Shown piece after piece: positions 1 to 6,884 of a stretch of 16,785 nucleotides of DNA; position 1 is the first letter of the stretch, and the number at the start of each line of letters is the position of its first letter. This DNA comes from an uncultured Oxalobacter sp. GTDB taxonomy: Bacteria > Pseudomonadota > Gammaproteobacteria > Burkholderiales > Burkholderiaceae_D. The translations under genes and the position numbers were made by a program. The notes under the pieces are model-generated. The model was given only the letters and a program-made list of their open reading frames with translations. It was not told the origin of the DNA and made no database searches. Location of the stretch: assembly GCA_905202055.1 (NCBI GenBank), contig CAJKQK010000045.1, positions 1 to 16,785 on the forward strand. The letters run 5' to 3'.

Positions 1-140
1 TGCACTCAGATGCTCAGTTCGCAGGTTCTTCATCAGTTCCTGCTCACGTAGAAATGATGGGATTAATCGGTATGGGTAACAACCCTATGGTTGGAGCTAC
101 AGTTGCTGTTGCCGTAGCAATCGAAGAAGCTTGTAAATAA
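1..140 (+). CDS. C-terminal end of a GGGtGRT-family protein (5' part lies outside the window)
   Basis: The reading frame that starts in codon phase at base 3 runs 45 codons to TAA at 138-140. The peptide begins HSDAQFAGSSSVPAHVEMMG, continues with a Gly/Val/Ala-rich stretch (MGNNPMVGATVAVAV) and ends IEEACK. I recognise this from memory as the conserved C-terminus of the GGGtGRT protein family, a roughly 330-residue protein of unknown function common in anaerobic Firmicutes and Fusobacteria. The family name and host range are recollection, not a search result. Codon use is AT-rich, unlike genes beyond 1.4 kb. A strong intrinsic terminator follows 24 bases after the stop, so this is the last gene of its transcript. 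Confidence 0.6.
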   Translation, partial: HSDAQFAGSSSVPAHVEMMGLIGMGNNPMVGATVAVAVAIEEACK

Positions 141-164
141 TTACACATTTATATTAAATTCTTT

Positions 165-200
165 AAAAAGTCCTGATTAATTCAGGACTTTTTTGTTTTT
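165..200 (+). terminator. Intrinsic terminator after the GGGtGRT-family gene
   Basis: A perfect 12-bp stem (AAAAAGTCCTGA at 165-176, TCAGGACTTTTT at 182-193) with a 5-base loop is followed by a T-rich tail (TTTTGTTTTTT). It lies 24 bases past the stop of the upstream gene. The A-tract on the 5' side means it could also stop transcription coming from the right. The reading frame of the integrase remnant on the other strand ends inside this hairpin. Confidence 0.9.
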
Positions 201-533
201 TCAACAATATTATATTTAACAATATATCTATATAATAGGTTATACATTGATTTAATTCTAGATTTTGTTGCATTACCTACATTAGCTTTTTCAATCACCC
301 CTTCTGTATGATTAGGTCTAATATCCTTAAATCTCATATTGTGCAATGGTTCTGAATGATTAAATGCTGCTAAGGCTTCATTTTTTATTGAATAGTGACC
401 AAGTATTACTCCTCTAAGCCTTACATCATTTTTCAGCTTTTACGCATCGCCCCTTTAATTTGTAAATATTCCTATATCCGTTTGGTAATTTTATGATTTC
501 TTCAATAACAAGTTTCACTAAGTCATTAATCAT
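182..533 (-). pseudogene. Frameshifted N-terminal remnant of a tyrosine-type integrase (phage/ICE-like)
   Basis: On the minus strand an ATG at 533 opens 35 codons (MINDLVKLVIEEIIKLPNGY, then NIYKLKGR) ending at TGA 428-426. The similarity then continues one base out of phase from 427 to a stop at 182, with VILGHYSIKNEALAAFNHSE followed by FKDI. The pattern 'LPNGYGxIYKLKGxRRKP...xLGxYxTKKEALxAL...FxxI' is that of the N-terminal arm-binding domain of Gram-positive phage and ICE integrases. Only about 115 residues' worth are present. The core-binding and catalytic domains (R...HxxR...Y) are missing, and the frame ends in the adjacent terminator hairpin. It is broken both by the frameshift and by truncation. 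The family call rests on visible motif pattern; the exact element is unknown. Confidence 0.6.
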
Positions 534-575
534 TATGCTTCAAATAATATCTAATTTAATATTTTTATTTGCAAC

Positions 576-628
576 AAAAAAAGTAGATCAATCAATATCC
601 TCTATCTTGAAGATCAACCATCTACTTT
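576..628 (-). terminator. Terminator-like hairpin in the AT-rich segment
   Basis: Read on the minus strand, AAAGTAGAT (628-620) pairs perfectly with ATCTACTTT (588-580) and is followed by a run of T (to 576). The 31-base loop contains a second small hairpin, ATCTT-C-AAGAT. This fits an intrinsic terminator for minus-strand transcription coming from the regulator remnant at 633-758 or from the aldo/keto reductase gene. The long loop makes it weaker than a textbook terminator. Confidence 0.5.
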
Positions 629-632
629 AGTT

Positions 633-758
633 TTATAAATATCTTGTTTTCTTGTAACTACTTTTACATAGTTTAAATACCTCTTCAGACACTTCTATGT
701 CTTGGTTTTTCAACTTACAATAATACTTCTTCTCGCTTTTAAATCAAGACTTACTCAT
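633..758 (-). pseudogene. Broken fragment resembling the sigma-70-like regulator of Gram-positive conjugative elements
   Basis: The minus-strand frame from ATG at 758 reads MSKS, a TGA at 746-744, then FKSEKKYYCKLKNQDIEVSE, continues EVFKLCKSSYKKTRYL and stops at TAA 635-633. The pattern 'KYYxKLxxQxIEVSEEVYKxxxxSxxKxRYL' resembles the N-terminus of the short sigma-factor-like regulators encoded just upstream of xis/int in Tn916-like and clostridial elements. Here an internal stop breaks the start and the protein ends after the first conserved block, so it is non-functional. Its position upstream of the integrase remnant on the same strand matches the usual element order, with the excisionase absent. 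The assignment is by remembered pattern and is moderate to low in certainty. Confidence 0.4.
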
Positions 759-806
759 CTATGTTAAGAATATGAAGTTTATAAATGTAAAATGCTAAAA
801 TATATT

Positions 807-1835
807 CTATTTCGTGTTTGGTAAAAGACCTACTATAGAATGTGGTTTATAATCTTCTTCTAGATACCTGCAGTCTTCATCACTCAATTCTAATTCTACC
901 GCTTTAACTGCATCCTCAAAGTGAGGTATTGATGTAGCTCCTACAATCGGTGAAGCAACACCTCTCTTTAATAACCAAGCCAAAGATATTTGAGCCATTG
1001 ACACATTATATTTTTCAGCAAGTTCACTTACACGATCAATAATGATCGTGTCATTATCTATTGCATGATCATACTTATCACGGCGAACTTTATCGGTTTT
1101 TGCTCTCAAAGAATCACTATCCCAACCTCTATGTGTTAAATGGCCACCAGCCAAAGGACTATATGGCACTAAAGAAACAGCATATTGTTGACAAATCGGA
1201 ATCATCTCATGTTCATCTTCACGATACAACAAATTATAATGATTTTGCATTACTGAAAATAGTGTCCAATTATTATTCTTCGCTACTTCCTGCATATTAT
1301 GGAATTGATATCCATACATTGAACTCGCTCCTAATGCTCTTACTTTACCACTTTTGACTAGAGTATCTAAAGCTTCCATCGTTTCTTCAATCGGCGTGGC
1401 ATTGTCCCAGCGATGGATCTGGTACAAATCGATGTAATCCGTATTCAGGCGCTTCAAAGAGGCGTCAACTGCATCGAAAATATGTTTTCGGGACAAGCCG
1501 CTGGTGTTTGGCGGGATGCTTTTCGAACTGGCGGAAGCCGCATCGGCCCCAATTTCATCGGAAACATGAAAATATACCTTGGTGGCGATGATGATTTCTT
1601 CGCGTTTGGCGTATTCCTTGAGGAGTTTGCCTGTCAATGTCTCAGAAAGACCGTTGGAATAAAGATTGGCAGTGTCAAAAAAATTGATTCCGGCTTCGAC
1701 AGCCCGGCGAATGAAGGGGCGGGATGCTGCCTTGTCCAGAACCCATGGACGCCATTTTGGCGATCCGTAGGTCATCATTCCCAGACAGATGCGTGAAACT
1801 TTGAGTCCGCTTGAACCAAGATTGACGTATTCCAT
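807..1835 (-). CDS. Aldo/keto reductase, mosaic gene
   Basis: This is an NADPH-dependent oxidoreductase of the aldo/keto reductase superfamily (a cytosolic TIM barrel). The catalytic tetrad is visible as D54 and Y59 in FDTANLYSNG, K86 in ATKVY, and H141 in LYQIHRWD. The C-terminal cofactor-binding part includes SPIVGATS. I chose ATG at 1835, 342 residues, because AAGGA sits about seven bases upstream. A TTG five codons earlier is also open. It lies 15 bases after ntrX on the same strand. Its composition is split: codons 1 to about 150 look like the right-hand genes, while codons after about 155 are AT-rich like the left-hand segment. The substrate is unknown. The ORF stays intact across the join, so function may be retained if the join is real. 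Confidence 0.88.
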   Translation of the reverse strand: MEYVNLGSSGLKVSRICLGMMTYGSPKWRPWVLDKAASRPFIRRAVEAGINFFDTANLYSNGLSETLTGKLLKEYAKREEIIIATKVYFHVSDEIGADAASASSKSIPPNTSGLSRKHIFDAVDASLKRLNTDYIDLYQIHRWDNATPIEETMEALDTLVKSGKVRALGASSMYGYQFHNMQEVAKNNNWTLFSVMQNHYNLLYREDEHEMIPICQQYAVSLVPYSPLAGGHLTHRGWDSDSLRAKTDKVRRDKYDHAIDNDTIIIDRVSELAEKYNVSMAQISLAWLLKRGVASPIVGATSIPHFEDAVKAVELELSDEDCRYLEEDYKPHSIVGLLPNTK

Positions 1836-1850
1836 CAGTGATCCTTTCAA

Positions 1851-2552
1851 CTAGCTGTTCTTTTTGGATGCCTTGACAGGTTCGACCCCCAATTGTTTTA
1901 ACTTGCGGTAGAGGTGAGTTCTTTCCAGACCGGTTTTTTCAGCGACACGTGTCATGCTGCCGCCTTCCTGAGCCAGATGATGTTCGAAATAAATCCGTTC
2001 AAACATATCGCGTGCTTCACGCAAAGGCAGATCGAAAGACAAAAGAGACGTATTGATGATTGAGGTATTTGCGGTGGGTGAGGCGGGTGCCTGCATCTGT
2101 ACATTATTGATGACGGTGCTGGTGGTCCGGATTTCGTTGACAGAAACGGACGGCATGACCGGAGTGGCGACCATACGGCTCTTTTCCTGATTACGGGCCA
2201 GTCCCTGCTGAACTGCCTGCAGCAGTTTTTGCAGTGCAATCGGTTTTTCAAGAAAATTCATCGCACCGATACGGGTCGCTTCGACTGCTGTATCGATTGT
2301 GGCGTGTCCCGACATCATAATGACCGGCATCGTCAGGTTGCCGTCCCGTTGCCACTCTTTCAGAAGGGTGACGCCATCCGTGTCCGGCATCCAGATGTCC
2401 AGTAAAACCAGATCCGGCGTTTCAGCGGCACGGGCTTCCCGTGCCTGCTGTGCATTTTCAGCAGTTTGTACGACGTGCCCTTCATCGGAAAGGATTTCCG
2501 AAAGAAGTTCACGTATTCCCATTTCATCGTCAACAACCAGGATATTTGCCAT
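1851..2552 (-). CDS. ntrX: NtrX-like response regulator lacking the AAA+ domain
   Basis: This is the cytoplasmic response regulator partner of the adjacent NtrY-like kinase. Residues 1-120 form a receiver with the acidic pocket D8/D9, phospho-acceptor D52 (LLDIWMPDTDG), S81 (MMSGHA) and K103 (LEKPI). Residues about 121-180 are a low-complexity linker. Residues about 180-225 form a Fis-type helix-turn-helix (MTRVAEKTGLERTHLYRKLK). Canonical NtrX is about 450 residues with a sigma-54-activating AAA+ ATPase in the middle. Here, at 233 residues, that domain is absent and there is no GESGTGKE or GAFTGA motif. It therefore probably acts by DNA binding alone. ATG at 2552 follows the ntrY stop by 23 bases, with no clear Shine-Dalgarno sequence, suggesting coupled translation. 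The name is by synteny and domain match. Confidence 0.85.
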   Translation of the reverse strand: MANILVVDDEMGIRELLSEILSDEGHVVQTAENAQQAREARAAETPDLVLLDIWMPDTDGVTLLKEWQRDGNLTMPVIMMSGHATIDTAVEATRIGAMNFLEKPIALQKLLQAVQQGLARNQEKSRMVATPVMPSVSVNEIRTTSTVINNVQMQAPASPTANTSIINTSLLSFDLPLREARDMFERIYFEHHLAQEGGSMTRVAEKTGLERTHLYRKLKQLGVEPVKASKKNS

Positions 2553-2575
2553 ATTTTTCAGATCTTGAATATTTG

Positions 2576-4903
2576 TTATCCCTTTTCGACTTTTCCTGTC
2601 GCCTGACTGTCTGTTGAAGCGAGCTGGAGAAGCAGAATTGAAACTTTTGCGCCATTTGAGTCTTTTCGATTGTGCACGTCGATACGGCCGCCGTGTTCAT
2701 CGACAATTTTTTTGACCATTGCCATTCCGAGACCAGTGCCTCGTTCCTTGGTCGTGATATAGGGCTCGAAAATACGACTCAATATTTTTTCGGCGAACCC
2801 AGGACCATTATCCATGACAGATAGTCTAACTGCAATGCAGATTTGATTGGAAGCGTCCTGATAGTGAACTTTTTCGGTCATTAATTCAATACCGGGAACA
2901 TATTCACCGGTATTTTCGACTTCGCTGACCGCATCCTGTGCATTTTGCAGCAAATTATGGATAACCTGTCTCAACTGCGTTTCATCGCCCATTATTTCCG
3001 GTAAATCAGGTGCGAGATGAGTATGGATGATATCGTGCCCATCGTTTCCGGAATATAAATGAACGATATCTTCAACCAGTGCATTGAGATCAAGTGGTTT
3101 CAAAAGGGCTGGTGGCGTTTTGGCAAAATTCCTGAAATCATCGACCATTTGCTTCATGGCGGTTACCTGATTGACGATCGTGTCCGTACTTTTTTGCAGG
3201 ATGGCCGAGTCCGACTCGCTGAGTTTATCCTGCAGTTTCATTTGCAATCGTTCGGCGGAAAGCTGGATAGGCGTCAATGGATTCTTGATTTCATGAGCCA
3301 GCCTGCGGGCAACTTCACCCCATGCAATGGAACGCTGGCCGGAAATCACATCGGAAATATCGTCGAAAACGACGATATAGCGATTTTCATTATTGACGGA
3401 ATGATACGATCCCCGTGCCAGCAGGGTGATGTCGTTTTCATTTTTGGATGAGCCGGTATCATTTCCGGAATCTTCTGTCGTGTCGCGTGGAATTTCTATC
3501 TGCTTTTGCCAGTGAAGATTCTGTGGATTGGCACTTCCGGCTGTTTGCGCGGCAAATTCGGAAAAAGCTTTCGTCAATGCGGTCGAAAACGTTTCAAGGC
3601 CATCCACGTCTGACAATTCCCTGCCGATGTATGGCGTCAGGTCGTGACGAAGGACTCTCGATACCACGTCATTGCAGCCGATCAGCCTGAAATTGTGATC
3701 CAGAACGATCACGCCGGCAGACATGTTGGCAAGGACTGATTCAAGATACGCTTTGGCGGCTTCCAGGTCGGCCCGGTTTTGTTCAGCGAGAGCACGCGCC
3801 TCGGCAAGCTGGCGTGTCATGGCATTGAAAGACTGTGTCAATGAGCCCAGTTCATCGGAGCCTGAAACAATTGGACGCGGGGACAGATTACCTTCGGCCA
3901 CGGCCTTTGTGCCTTGTGCCAGAAGCAAAAGCGGTTTTGCCAGATTGGAGGCGATCTGGAAAGCACTGGCGATAGCGCCGAAAATGGCCAGCAGCAAGGT
4001 CAGCGATAACGTGACGATGTAAATCTTGCGCAGACCCGATCGGGAAAGCGAACGAACCTGGTATTCGCTATAGGCAACCCGAAGCGCTTCGGCGTTGTTT
4101 GCCACGTTATCGGGCATTTTTTGCGTCAGTTGCAGAAAGTAGGGCTCGTTTCTGAGCGAAATGGCAATGTGTTTGTCAGGAATCAGCGTAATGACCCGGA
4201 TAAGCAGATGGGTATCTTCCGTATTGTCATTATTTTTTTCGGATGGGGCGTCGACCTCACCTTCGATTGCTGAATAATGCGACGTCATCCGCACTTGTCG
4301 CAACATGGCATCCGTTGGCATGTCCGGTATCAAGGCGGTCCGGTTCGATCCGGATGTCGCGATCAGCTGTCCCTTGCTGTTGAAAATGCTGGCTTCGATT
4401 CCTTCCTTGTCGTTGCGGAACCGTGACAGAAGAAGGGTTTGGTCCGTCGGGGACAATCCACCCAGTTCAGCGGCCAGGTTGGAGGCTTGCAAATTCAGGT
4501 CTTCACGGGATGATTCCAGAATGGCCTGCCCGAGTTTGACACCGGAGTCCAGTGCCGATTCAACCCGGACGTCGAACCAGGATTCAATCGATCGTGAAAC
4601 GAACTGAACCGAGACGACGTAAATGACAGCACCGGGCAATATCCCCATCAAGGCGAAGAGGACGACCAGTTTGGTCATCAGCTTTGAACCGAATTTTCCC
4701 CGCTTGTAGCGTTTGTAAAGGCGGATCAGCATCCAGACGACCAGAATCAGGAGTGCAGCCGCGACAAGAATATTCATGCCGAGGAGCCATGAATAATTCT
4801 TGTCGAAAAAGTCGGTGTTCTCAGATGCGGAAGCCAGAAGGAAGAGCAAAATGCTCATCATGGCACCACCGACGATCCATAGATAACGTAATGCGCGAGT
4901 CAC
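2576..4903 (-). CDS. ntrY: NtrY-like membrane sensor histidine kinase
   Basis: This 775-residue inner-membrane kinase pairs with the downstream NtrX-like regulator. Hydrophobic segments near residues 8-28, 40-63 and 78-102 precede a periplasmic region of about 190 residues. A fourth membrane segment near 294-318 follows (YIVTLSLTLLLAIFGAIASA). After it come a HAMP linker (ASNLAKPLLLLAQGTKAVAE), a PAS-type sensor region (about 385-510), a HisKA domain with phospho-acceptor H537 (RRLAHEIKNPLTP) and a HATPase domain with N-box (NLLQNAQDA), DNGPGF and GTGLGMAM. Architecture and length are typical of NtrY. The start is GTG at 4903, 13 bases after the DUF4390 stop, with a weak ribosome site, so translational coupling is likely. 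The signal sensed is unknown; family members affect nitrogen and redox regulation. Confidence 0.9.
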   Translation of the reverse strand: MTRALRYLWIVGGAMMSILLFLLASASENTDFFDKNYSWLLGMNILVAAALLILVVWMLIRLYKRYKRGKFGSKLMTKLVVLFALMGILPGAVIYVVSVQFVSRSIESWFDVRVESALDSGVKLGQAILESSREDLNLQASNLAAELGGLSPTDQTLLLSRFRNDKEGIEASIFNSKGQLIATSGSNRTALIPDMPTDAMLRQVRMTSHYSAIEGEVDAPSEKNNDNTEDTHLLIRVITLIPDKHIAISLRNEPYFLQLTQKMPDNVANNAEALRVAYSEYQVRSLSRSGLRKIYIVTLSLTLLLAIFGAIASAFQIASNLAKPLLLLAQGTKAVAEGNLSPRPIVSGSDELGSLTQSFNAMTRQLAEARALAEQNRADLEAAKAYLESVLANMSAGVIVLDHNFRLIGCNDVVSRVLRHDLTPYIGRELSDVDGLETFSTALTKAFSEFAAQTAGSANPQNLHWQKQIEIPRDTTEDSGNDTGSSKNENDITLLARGSYHSVNNENRYIVVFDDISDVISGQRSIAWGEVARRLAHEIKNPLTPIQLSAERLQMKLQDKLSESDSAILQKSTDTIVNQVTAMKQMVDDFRNFAKTPPALLKPLDLNALVEDIVHLYSGNDGHDIIHTHLAPDLPEIMGDETQLRQVIHNLLQNAQDAVSEVENTGEYVPGIELMTEKVHYQDASNQICIAVRLSVMDNGPGFAEKILSRIFEPYITTKERGTGLGMAMVKKIVDEHGGRIDVHNRKDSNGAKVSILLLQLASTDSQATGKVEKG

Positions 4904-4916
4904 TTTTTAAAGTCTT

Positions 4917-5480
4917 TTAGGGCCTGTATGAAAACCACTTCCAGTCGGAAGACAGTCTCCAGTCGCGATTATTCAAGGCGTTTATCTGAAACGGCTTGGG
5001 CAATTGGGAAACATCCAGCATTATCCGGACGCCGACATCATATTTTTCACCCGCTTCCAGATCTGAACTGTCGGCGATAGTCCAGCGGGGAGGATAACGG
5101 ATAGCGGACAAGGCATCTTCCAGCGAACTGTAATTCCGTTGCAGGGTTCCCGGAATGGAAATGCTGTATTGGCGCGTCAGTACATTGTAGGAAATGCGGG
5201 TCGTCCTTGATTTCGATACCGGTACGTCATCGAACCAGAAAGCCCGCGGGCGGATAATCTCGATTTCCGTCTTGAAATACAAGGGGATACCGTGCAGAAG
5301 GGTTTCTTCCAGACTGTGATTGAAATCCATGGAAAAACTGGTGAACAGCTTGTATGTCTTTCCGGAATATTCAATCCTCGCCGTATTGATCTGGATATCG
5401 CTGCCGGCCGAAAAAGCCGGTTTGACAATCAGAAACGCTACGGCAAAGCAAAGCAGGAAATGTGAAAGTCGACGTATCAC
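4917..5480 (-). CDS. DUF4390 protein, predicted exported
   Basis: This 187-residue protein has an N-terminal signal peptide (MIRRLSHFLLCFAVAFLIVK, cleavage likely after PAFSA). A single beta-rich domain follows that I recognise as DUF4390. Typical landmarks are the YKLFTSFSMDFN stretch, HGIPLYFKTEIEI, TRQYSISI and the C-terminal DWRLSSDWKWFSY. Its function is unknown. In Burkholderiales and Neisseriales it sits between rsmB and ntrY, as here, so a role in envelope sensing with the NtrY kinase is conceivable; that is inference from position only. The start is GTG at 5480 with no strong ribosome site. The gene lies about 40 bases after rsmB and 13 bases before ntrY, probably in one transcript. 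Confidence 0.85.
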   Translation of the reverse strand: MIRRLSHFLLCFAVAFLIVKPAFSAGSDIQINTARIEYSGKTYKLFTSFSMDFNHSLEETLLHGIPLYFKTEIEIIRPRAFWFDDVPVSKSRTTRISYNVLTRQYSISIPGTLQRNYSSLEDALSAIRYPPRWTIADSSDLEAGEKYDVGVRIMLDVSQLPKPFQINALNNRDWRLSSDWKWFSYRP

Positions 5481-5522
5481 GATATCGTTCAGATAGGGTC
5501 AGGATATTCATATAATATCCGT

Positions 5523-6854
5523 TTATTGCTTTTTAAACAAAGCATAAAACAAACCATCATGATCCTTCAGGTTATCAGAAGCCGGAAACAGTTGCCCCGG
5601 AGCATCGAGTCTGACGGCATTGTTTCTTTTGGCGAAAGCATCGGCCTGCCATTCGGATTCAACCGGCCAGATGGAACACGTCGCCAGTAACAGTTTTCCG
5701 CCGGGCTTCAACACTTCCCATAAATTGTCCAGGATTTTTGCTGAAATGGCGGCAAGTTCTTTCGCGTCTTCCGGACGTCTGAGCCATCGGATGTCAGGAT
5801 GTCGTCTGATAATGCCCGACGCCGTACAGGGAACATCCGCCAGAATGCAATCGAATGCATTGCCGTCCCACCAGTTTTTTCCGGAAGCATCGCCTGCCAT
5901 GATTGTTGCGTGCAGTTGGAGGCGCTTGAGGTTTTCATCGATTTTTTTCAATCTTTCCGGTTCGCTATCAAGAGCAAGCAAATCGACATCGGCCATTTCC
6001 AGCATATGGCCGGTTTTGCCACCCGGTGCGGCACAGGCATCCAGTACCCGCATGCCATCGCGCAATTCAAGGAGGGGCGCCGCCAGCTGGGCGGCGGCAT
6101 CCTGAACCGAAACGAGACCCTCGGCAAATCCGGGGATACGATAAACGGGAAGTGGATTATCCAGACGGATAGCATAAGGGCCGATCACGGTCGCCGAATG
6201 TCCAGCCGCTTTCAGGTCGGCCAGATACCCTTCGACGGTCGTCTTTCGCACGTTGACACGCAAGGTCAGAGGCGGAGCAGTATTGCCGACATGCAATATG
6301 GATTCCCAGTTTTTTGGATAGATTCGCCGGGTTTCACTGATCCACCAGGACGGATAATTCCATTTTGCCGTTAAAGAAAGAGTCGATTTTTCAAGCCATA
6401 TTTCCTTTTCACGCAAAAAACGCCTCAACACGGCATTAACCAGCCCTTTTGCCCGGACAAGTAAACTATCTGCCGCTGCCGCCTCAACGGCCTGATCGAC
6501 CGTTGTATACGGTTCATATTTCAGACCAGCTTCGTCATTTTCGGCAACAAGAAGAGCCAGTGAGCAGGCCAGAAGTGTTTTCAGAAGAGGTGGCGATGGG
6601 GGCTGTCTGGTCAGTTGTTCTATAAGAAATTCCGCCAGACCGAACTTCCTTTCCGTATGGTAGGCGATATCCTGAATGGCGCCTCGTGTGGCGGCATCCA
6701 TTTTCGGGTGGGAAAAAACTGACGCAAGCGCGGAAGGAAGCGACTGGCCTTCTTCGACGCGTCTGACAGCATGAGCCGCTCCCAGCAATCTGAAAGCCAG
6801 CGATTCGGGAGCCAGTGTGGTTTTAAAAAAATCGGAAGATTTATCTTTTGCCAC
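5523..6854 (-). CDS. rsmB: 16S rRNA (cytosine-967-C5)-methyltransferase RsmB
   Basis: RsmB is an SAM-dependent methyltransferase that makes m5C967 in 16S rRNA. Residues 1 to about 150 are the NusB-like RNA-binding domain. The Rossmann-fold domain carries the SAM motif DACAAPGGKTGH (272-283), the motif-IV cysteine C343 in ADVPCTASGIIRRHPDIRW and the catalytic motif-VI cysteine C393 in LLATCSIWPVES. Both cysteines needed for m5C chemistry are present, and 443 residues is a normal length. The start is GTG at 6854, chosen because GGAG stands five bases upstream and the protein opens MAKDKSS. It follows trpE by 30 bases on the same strand and leads into DUF4390-ntrYX. Confidence 0.95.
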   Translation of the reverse strand: MAKDKSSDFFKTTLAPESLAFRLLGAAHAVRRVEEGQSLPSALASVFSHPKMDAATRGAIQDIAYHTERKFGLAEFLIEQLTRQPPSPPLLKTLLACSLALLVAENDEAGLKYEPYTTVDQAVEAAAADSLLVRAKGLVNAVLRRFLREKEIWLEKSTLSLTAKWNYPSWWISETRRIYPKNWESILHVGNTAPPLTLRVNVRKTTVEGYLADLKAAGHSATVIGPYAIRLDNPLPVYRIPGFAEGLVSVQDAAAQLAAPLLELRDGMRVLDACAAPGGKTGHMLEMADVDLLALDSEPERLKKIDENLKRLQLHATIMAGDASGKNWWDGNAFDCILADVPCTASGIIRRHPDIRWLRRPEDAKELAAISAKILDNLWEVLKPGGKLLLATCSIWPVESEWQADAFAKRNNAVRLDAPGQLFPASDNLKDHDGLFYALFKKQ

Positions 6855-6884
6855 AGTGGCTCCATTTCATTAAAAAGTTTGAAG

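Noticed and set aside
1061..1796. Plus-strand open frames of 98 and 127 residues opposite the aldo/keto reductase.
   Set aside because: The minus-strand frame carries the catalytic tetrad and a ribosome site. The plus-strand frames have no domain pattern and cross the composition join only by chance.
5620..6374. Long open frames on the plus strand opposite rsmB (161 and 191 residues).
   Set aside because: They are antisense shadows of a gene with both catalytic cysteines and SAM motifs. They show no ribosome sites or recognisable domains.
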